Below, in pieces: positions 16,958 through 21,196 of a stretch of 21,196 bases of DNA. The number at the start of each line of letters is the position of its first letter. The first letter of the stretch is position 1. The notes beneath the pieces are model-generated. The model ran no database searches. It saw only the letters and a program-made list of their open reading frames with translations, and was not told the DNA's origin. Source of the stretch: NAT127 sp041655035 (lineage in GTDB: Bacteria > Pseudomonadota > Gammaproteobacteria > Pseudomonadales > Porticoccaceae). The stretch spans positions 1 through 21,196 of the forward strand of contig JBAZCN010000048.1 of the NCBI GenBank assembly GCA_041655035.1. The letters run 5' to 3'. The position numbers were made by a program, and so were the translations under genes.

Positions 16958-16990
16958 AATACCCCTGTATTCAGGAGGGTATTCCTTTTT
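16958..16990 (+). terminator. Intrinsic terminator
   Basis: AATACCC (16958-16964) pairs with GGGTATT (16977-16983), with a further CTG/CAG pair in the loop, followed by ccttttt. It lies about 50 nt after the decayed fragment, fitting a relic of a once functional transcript end. Confidence 0.65.
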
Positions 16991-17095
16991 GTTACAAATG
17001 GTGGAATACTTGGGGCAATAAACGAAAGAACGAAGATTCCGACGCGGTAGGGCATACGCCACGCCTGCAGTGAATAGAGAAGGAATGGCACGGAC

Positions 17096-17266
17096 ATGGC
17101 TATGGACTCCTCCCTGAGACTTGTGAAACCCGATCAACTCTGGTTTGGCGAGATCGCTTCATTTCTTTTTAGGTGGTTACGCTGTATCGGGAAGTATGGA
17201 GTTGATTATGAGCTTTTCCCGCTAATAATTATTATGAGGAAGCATTCCTCATTAACGAGCTGTTAG
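17096..17266 (+). CDS. Small ORF ending in the half attC site
   Basis: A 56-codon frame (MAMDSSLRLVKPDQLWFGEI, then ASFLFRWLRCIGKYG) whose TAG lies inside the GTTAGGC box at 17262-17268. Stop codons inside attC boxes are usual for cassette genes, so this could be the remnant of an upstream cassette gene. The ribosome site (AAGGAA) is about 10 nt away. There is no recognisable family, and coding is uncertain. Confidence 0.25.
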   Translation: MAMDSSLRLVKPDQLWFGEIASFLFRWLRCIGKYGVDYELFPLIIIMRKHSSLTSC

Positions 17267-17268
17267 GC
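17234..17268 (+). other. Right half of a degenerate attC site
   Basis: A hairpin ATGAGGAA-gca-TTCCTCAT (17234-17252) is followed by taacgagct and the core box GTTAGGC (17262-17268). No matching GCCTAAC box is found upstream; the closest is cgctaat near 17220. It marks the left edge of cassette 1. Confidence 0.45.
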
Positions 17269-17734
17269 TTCATATGGACATGCTGTCGCTAGCAGTTGGG
17301 TTCCTTGTCGGTGCACTCACAGGTGCCGCTGGTAACTATTTGGCGGACAAGTACACAGATGTTCGCCGAGATAAGAAGCATGCCAAAGAGCAAGCCAAAC
17401 TGTGGCAAGACATCGAGGCACGTTTTCCTTTCGTGATTGCTGATATGCGCCGAGCCTTCACGAGTCCAGAGGGCAAGAACGTCCGAGCGTTCTTTGTCAA
17501 AGAGAGTGGCACAATGATCGGCTTCCTCTCTGAGCCGTGCTTTGAGTTTCATACAGATGAGCATCCCGATCTGCATGCGGCTGTTCTGCATTTGGCCCGC
17601 TACGACTTCATCACAGACATTACGCAAGGTAATTGCCCCATGTACCGCGTGCACGAAAAGCTCATCGACTGGCTTGTAAGGCCTAACAGTTCATTCAAGC
17701 CAGCGCTGGTTCGCGGCGCGGCTTAATTCTAGCG
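17263..17734 (+). mobile_element. Integron gene cassette 1
   Basis: A 472-bp unit running between the G/TTAGGC recombination points of the upstream half site and the attC at 17681-17740. It contains one gene in cassette orientation, with its stop inside attC. No intI gene is in the window, so the group resembles a cluster of attC sites lacking an integrase. Confidence 0.75.
17274..17726 (+). CDS. Cassette-encoded membrane-anchored protein of unknown function
   Basis: A 150-aa protein with one N-terminal hydrophobic segment rich in glycine (SLAVGFLVGALTGAAGNYLA, 5-24) followed by a basic stretch (RRDKKHAKEQAK). This suggests a single anchor with a cytosolic C-terminal part. The soluble part includes FLSEPCFEF and HPDLHAAVLHLARYDFI, then YRVHEKLIDWLV, which could form a winged-helix-like fold; that is inference. 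The start is 5 nt after GTTAGGC with no clear ribosome site; M3 is another option. The last 15 codons lie in attC. I do not recognise the family. Cassette proteins of this type often carry host-protective functions. Confidence 0.7.
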   Translation: MDMLSLAVGFLVGALTGAAGNYLADKYTDVRRDKKHAKEQAKLWQDIEARFPFVIADMRRAFTSPEGKNVRAFFVKESGTMIGFLSEPCFEFHTDEHPDLHAAVLHLARYDFITDITQGNCPMYRVHEKLIDWLVRPNSSFKPALVRGAA

Positions 17735-17740
17735 TTAGGC
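17681..17740 (+). other. attC recombination site (60 bp)
   Basis: The R'' box GCCTAAC (17681-17687) and R' box GTTAGGC (17734-17740) are perfect inverted repeats. Inside, AAGCC/GGCTT and GCGC/GCGC can pair with extrahelical bases, and a ttcg loop closes the tip. Length and sequence resemble the short attC sites of aadA-type cassettes. Confidence 0.92.
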
Positions 17741-17774
17741 CGCTAGTTAAGTATTTTGCAACCAAGGGGGATTA

Positions 17775-18221
17775 ATGAGATTTTTCTGTTTCTCGCTAGT
17801 TCTATCGCTCGGCCTGATTGGCTGTGCAACAACTCCAATGCCGCCTAGCCAAGCAGCTCAAGTTGCTTCCGATAGGCTGCTGGCGTTTCAAGAGAGGTCT
17901 GCTGACGCTACCGGAACGTTGGTCGTTACAAGAGATAAGGGTTTATTAGGGGGCGGTTGCTATTACGGCTTCTTCATCAATGACGTCTTGGCTGCACGCT
18001 TTGACGTTGCTGAGACTGCTAGCTTTTATATCGAGCCCGGCGAGCTTGTATTGCGTTCCGGTCGGGACCCTAAAGGCCGAGCACTGTGTGGCCTCAGTCA
18101 GCAAGAGTGGACACAGCGAGAGACTATTTTGCGAGATGGAGAGACCAAGTACTTCCGAATGTCAATTGACGCAAATGGCAAGACAGATTTACAGCGGGCA
18201 GATCCGGTGGGCGCGCCCTAA
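17775..18221 (+). CDS. Cassette-encoded lipoprotein of unknown function
   Basis: A 148-aa protein with a lipoprotein signal peptide: MRFFCFSLVLSLGLIGC, the lipobox LIGC giving a mature Cys17 followed by ATTPMPP. The mature part has GTLVVTRDKGLLGGGCYYGF, VAETASFYIEPGELVLRSG and a short C-terminal strand. It probably folds as a small beta-rich domain attached to a membrane. No DUF comes to mind. ATG 17775 has an excellent ribosome site (AAGGGGG, 5 nt). Its TAA lies within the R'' box of the following, truncated attC, as expected for a cassette gene. Confidence 0.8.
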   Translation: MRFFCFSLVLSLGLIGCATTPMPPSQAAQVASDRLLAFQERSADATGTLVVTRDKGLLGGGCYYGFFINDVLAARFDVAETASFYIEPGELVLRSGRDPKGRALCGLSQQEWTQRETILRDGETKYFRMSIDANGKTDLQRADPVGAP

Positions 18222-18226
18222 CAGTT
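18216..18226 (+). other. Left end of a second attC, cut by an IS
   Basis: CCCTAACAGTT shares CCTAACAGTT with the start of the complete attC at 17681. The similarity stops exactly where the IS3-family inverted repeat begins, so the site was disrupted by the insertion. The right half (GTTRGGG type) is not found after the element. Confidence 0.65.
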
Positions 18227-18273
18227 TGAATCACCCTAGGTGCTAGGGAGCTACTATCTGAGAGAATGGATCC

Positions 18274-18357
18274 ATGACCAAATCAGACAAGTTTTCAGCA
18301 GAGGTTGGTGACCATATCAACCACGTTGACGTTACTGATAAAGTCTGCATGCGATGA
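18274..18357 (+). pseudogene. IS3-family orfA remnant
   Basis: The frame begins MTKSDKFSAEV, matching the N-terminus of IS51-group OrfA (MTKSxKFSPEVRERAVR as I recall it). It then leaves the family, running through a DKVCMR piece that resembles OrfB (RKVWRQ). It ends at TGA 18355-18357, overlapping the next remnant. Confidence 0.7.
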
Positions 18358-18485
18358 ACCAGGAAGCCATTCCCGTAGCCCGCTGCACAGTCGAGAGGCT
18401 GAGGCTTCTGGGATATATTCTGCTGGTAGAAGCTAAGGCAAACTACTATCGGCAACTCGGAAGTCAGACCGCGATGGCAGCCTGA
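18354..18485 (+). pseudogene. IS3-family orfB transposase remnant, internally deleted
   Basis: A 43-codon frame joins two parts of an IS3-family transposase: MNQEAIPVARCTVERL, from the N-terminal HTH_21-like region, and GYILLVEAKANYYRQL, matching the C-terminal end (GYIPPAEAExNYYRQL). The whole rve catalytic core with its DDE residues is missing. Confidence 0.8.
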
Positions 18486-18591
18486 CTTAAACCGATGAGT
18501 CTCCTCAAAATCCGGGGCGATTCAATACTGGGCTGCTCAAAAGGCAGTGGCCTAAAATACTTGGCGGCTGCAACATAAAGGGAGATTAGCT

Positions 18592-21196
18592 ATGTCGCAG
18601 TCGATCGTTAAGTGCTCAACCTGGCTCAACGGTTTCTTGCAGCGTAGAGGGCTGCAATGCCCTGATCAACGGGCTCTATACGAGTACCACTGCAGTTACG
18701 AGGAGTACCGCGAGCTCCAGTATCTGCTTGTTTATCTCGGCAGCTTTGAAGCAGCAGTAAATGATACAGGAGGCTGCGCGTGTTTCGTCCTTTTCTGCTC
18801 GGAATGGTATCGACGTGAGTACCGAGCTCAGCATGGCTGGAGTTGGGAGCCGATCTGGCAGGTGTTGGGTTACAGGCTGTCGGCGCCTGACTTGGGCAAA
18901 GCCATACCGCGAGGGTTGGAAGGCTATTGGATGCGGCCGGTACATGCCTACGAGTCAGAGCGACGTAATTTTCTAGGCTCGCTGTTTTCAGAGGGCGGCC
19001 TGCCGTTCCAGCTGCTGAGGGAAGAGGGGAACCGTTTCTACGCGCTGTTTGATCGTGTGCTTAAACAGAATGACCAATGGCAGTTGATGGGTCATAGCAC
19101 CCTTCAGCAGGTCGAAAAGCTGTTGGAAACAGCGAATCTTCCCCAGGTATTTTCATCACCCCCATCAGTAGAGTTGATCGCGCGGATGGCTGATCAGCTA
19201 CTGGCTCTGGTACGCGATTACAGTTTGGAGCAGGCAAACGAACCTGTCGCTCAGCTAAATGCGCAGAACCCCAAGTGGCGCGAGCTTTTCCCTCTTCCTC
19301 TTGATAACGAAACAGGCAGCGAACTGCTCAACGGGTTGCTCAAGACAGCAACGAGCGAAAGAAAGCGGAATAGCAGGGCGGCAGGGACTTGGGCTTGCCT
19401 GCATTTCTGGCACGAGGGGCAGCCTGACGTGTTGAAAGTGCAGGTTTCGTTGCCATCAGAAGTTCACTTTTCCTTATCGGCTACGCCTTCTACTACACGT
19501 TTTGAGCTGGCACTTATGGAGGCGGGGCAGGTGATTGCAGCGCTGGGGCCAGGCTACGCTGTGGTTGATGGGGCGGTAGCCAAAATCAAGCTGCGACAGC
19601 GTGAGGTGATGGCGCGGCGAACCGATCTGGCATCACCGCTGAGTTTGGTGGCAATAGCCGGTGGTATGGTGATTGGTACCATTCCCATTCGGGGGAGCAT
19701 CGTTGCATTGGGCGAGGTGCCGGTTGGTTTTGAGCCTGCCAATGACCGCTGGCAGCTATGCGGCCAGGCCTCCTTCAGCACGGCAAGTGAGGATGTGCTT
19801 GTCGTTTTGCCATCCGAAAGCATCGTAAATGAAGTGGGAGAGAGCGAAGGTGAGGCGAGCATTTCTCCCATGCCCAGCGTCTGCTCGTCTCCAGCCATTA
19901 GAGTTCGAGGTAAGGCACAGCTGCAAGTTAAGTGTGGGGACTCCGACAGCTACAGCATCCGTACAGGGCGCACCGTTGGAGCAGGGCTTGGGCTCGAGCT
20001 TGATGGCGCGCGGTTGCCGTGGGAGACCAGACCGGCGCTCACATTTGTTGGGCTCCCTAAAGCTGAATGGCCGGGCACGACGGATGAACTGCAAGTGCAA
20101 GGTGGTCAGCTGTATGTTGGCGGTAAACTGCTGGGTAGCGGTGCCCTTCAAGAAATGCTCGGTACCCAGTACGTCGCGGTGCGTAATCGCAGCGGCGACA
20201 CCTTGTTGCGACGTAAAGCCGGAATACTACCGGCAGATTTTCGTTTAGAACTGCGCAGCGGGGAAAGCCCGAGGCAGGGCAGTGTTCTGGTCCACACGCA
20301 ACAGCCGTGTTTGTTGCAGATAGCTGATCAGTCAATTCAGGTTCAACAGCTCAAAGGCGACGGTCACGCAGAGCTCCGCTTATCCTGCGAGGGCATTCCG
20401 CCGATCAGTTTTCATCTGACCATAACCCCCAGTCTGGTGGCTGAGCCGATTGTCCTGGTACTGCCTTTTCCAAGCTCCGGCTGTTTGGCTTTCGATGCCA
20501 GCGGTCAGCCGCTTAAACGCGATATCTGCGTGGATGAGCTGCTGGGTACCCGGCTTTACCTTTTTGGCCGCAATGGCGCGCCCACCAAGTTTGGGCTTGA
20601 ACTGACCCTCAAAGGACACACAGCTAGAAATGCCAGTTACAGCTGGTCTTATACGGCGGCTGAGAGGCCTTTGGAGATCAGTCTGTACAGTATCCGTGAG
20701 CAGATAGTCGATCTGCTTTCCCTGCATTCGGATATTGATCAGGTGGTGGAGCTCAGGGTTTTCGGCAATGGGAAGGATGCCATTTACCGTATCCGCAGAT
20801 ATGCCGCTGCCATGCGGCTTCAATCAGATACTCAGACGCTGATTGCCAGCCAGTACCAGGATGGCAGTAGCGAACTGCCAGAGCCGGTATTGATGTTGTT
20901 GCATGAGCCGATGCGCAGCGCGGTAGCGCTGACGCCAAGACGCAGTGAAGGCGTGCCGACTGGAGAGTTTGAGCTGCCAGCGTCAATCGAGAAAAGTGGC
21001 CCGTGGTTGGTAGTGCCCAAGTCAGGATCGACTGTATCTTTCAGGCCGTTGTTTATCGCCGGCGGTTGGGAGAAAACCTCTCAAATTGATGACGCACAGA
21101 GCCTGCAGAAAGCGGTATTGACCTTTGAGCATATGGCGCCGGTCAGTTCGTTCACTGCTGTGCTGAACGCTATGGCTATCAACCCCATGCACAGTG
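18592..21196 (+). CDS. Large protein, 3' truncated by the window; probable STY4851/ECs_5259 (YjiT-like) family
   Basis: The frame is open for 868 codons from ATG 18592 to the window end, without a stop. GGGAG about 7-11 nt upstream supports this start. The N-terminal 150 residues contain YEEYRELQYLL, then CFVLFCSEWYRREY and WSWEPIWQVLGY, then RGLEGYW and FLGSLFSEGGLPFQLLREEG. This matches my memory of the STY4851/ECs_5259 family, found in the E. coli and Salmonella leuX-side defence region with a large DEAD/DEAH helicase. I believe DruH of type III Druantia belongs to it. The rest is rich in beta segments, without enzyme motifs that I can see. GC content is lower than in the core. The family call is tentative; that it is a real gene is near certain. 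Confidence 0.6.
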   Translation, partial: MSQSIVKCSTWLNGFLQRRGLQCPDQRALYEYHCSYEEYRELQYLLVYLGSFEAAVNDTGGCACFVLFCSEWYRREYRAQHGWSWEPIWQVLGYRLSAPDLGKAIPRGLEGYWMRPVHAYESERRNFLGSLFSEGGLPFQLLREEGNRFYALFDRVLKQNDQWQLMGHSTLQQVEKLLETANLPQVFSSPPSVELIARMADQLLALVRDYSLEQANEPVAQLNAQNPKWRELFPLPLDNETGSELLNGLLKTATSERKRNSRAAGTWACLHFWHEGQPDVLKVQVSLPSEVHFSLSATPSTTRFELALMEAGQVIAALGPGYAVVDGAVAKIKLRQREVMARRTDLASPLSLVAIAGGMVIGTIPIRGSIVALGEVPVGFEPANDRWQLCGQASFSTASEDVLVVLPSESIVNEVGESEGEASISPMPSVCSSPAIRVRGKAQLQVKCGDSDSYSIRTGRTVGAGLGLELDGARLPWETRPALTFVGLPKAEWPGTTDELQVQGGQLYVGGKLLGSGALQEMLGTQYVAVRNRSGDTLLRRKAGILPADFRLELRSGESPRQGSVLVHTQQPCLLQIADQSIQVQQLKGDGHAELRLSCEGIPPISFHLTITPSLVAEPIVLVLPFPSSGCLAFDASGQPLKRDICVDELLGTRLYLFGRNGAPTKFGLELTLKGHTARNASYSWSYTAAERPLEISLYSIREQIVDLLSLHSDIDQVVELRVFGNGKDAIYRIRRYAAAMRLQSDTQTLIASQYQDGSSELPEPVLMLLHEPMRSAVALTPRRSEGVPTGEFELPASIEKSGPWLVVPKSGSTVSFRPLFIAGGWEKTSQIDDAQSLQKAVLTFEHMAPVSSFTAVLNAMAINPMHS

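Larger units (their letters stand above)
16428..17273. other. AT-richer decayed region between tRNA-Ser and the first cassette
   Basis: Apart from the fragments, terminator and half attC listed separately, I see no intact gene in these 846 bp. Six-frame reading gives only short or unconvincing frames. Base use differs visibly from the GC-rich core to the left. It looks like a junkyard of old insertions and deletions. Confidence 0.5.
18227..18524 (+). mobile_element. Internally deleted IS3-family element (IS51-like)
   Basis: The 298-bp element is bounded by imperfect terminal inverted repeats. The left end reads TGAATCACCCTAGGTGCTAG and the right end, on the minus strand, TGAATCGCCCCGGATTTTGA; both go on to a GGAG-like block. 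Inside lie the start of orfA and two joined pieces of orfB. No target duplication is evident (gtt on the left, ata on the right), consistent with an adjacent deletion. It cannot transpose by itself. Confidence 0.8.

Noticed and set aside
16766..17050. 94-codon plus-strand frame in the decayed region
   Set aside because: It crosses the terminator hairpin at 16958-16990 and has no ribosome site; another frame over the same DNA looks more protein-like.
20380..20986. Minus-strand frames near the window end
   Set aside because: Antisense to the long open plus-strand gene that continues beyond the window.

Overview
The window looks like a GC-rich gammaproteobacterial chromosome whose right end enters an AT-richer accessory region. 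The order recX, alaS, lysC, csrA, tRNA-Ser(GCU) is a known gammaproteobacterial core arrangement. It occurs in Pseudomonas relatives and in some sulfur-oxidising lineages, so I do not name an order or genus.

Layout. Positions 154-1021 carry a minus-strand pair, a DUF503 protein and the RNA ligase/phosphodiesterase ThpR. Positions 1129-3719 carry a promoter and a coupled SulP anion transporter plus tandem universal stress protein. A REP-like hairpin cluster follows, then minus-strand cfa, a small ribbon-helix-helix protein and pckA. pckA diverges from a dauA-like SulP transporter; a perfect 25-bp palindrome overlaps both -35 boxes. From 9203 the plus strand carries a DUF4126 membrane protein overlapping recX, a DUF6491-like secreted protein, a Trm112-like protein, a HinT-like HIT protein, alaS, lysC, csrA and tRNA-Ser with a clear terminator. 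recX is not next to recA here.

Accessory part (16428-21196). Beyond tRNA-Ser the composition shifts and decayed coding fragments appear. There is then a small integron-type cassette cluster: one complete 60-bp attC (17681-17740), a degenerate half site upstream, and a second attC cut by a 298-bp internally deleted IS3-family element. The two cassettes encode a membrane-anchored protein and a lipoprotein. No integron integrase is visible. The last gene (18592 to the window end, 868 codons, no stop) is a large protein that I tentatively place in the STY4851/ECs_5259 (YjiT-like) family, which is linked to defence islands. If so, the rest of a defence operon should lie just outside the window.

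The most unusual core signal is recurrent short tandem duplication of translation-initiation regions. alaS (five 17/17/17/19/19-bp units), hinT (two exact 17-bp units) and lysC (two 14-bp units) each have duplicated start regions. These create mini-ORFs linked by 4-nt ATGA or GTGA overlaps and leading into the real start codon.
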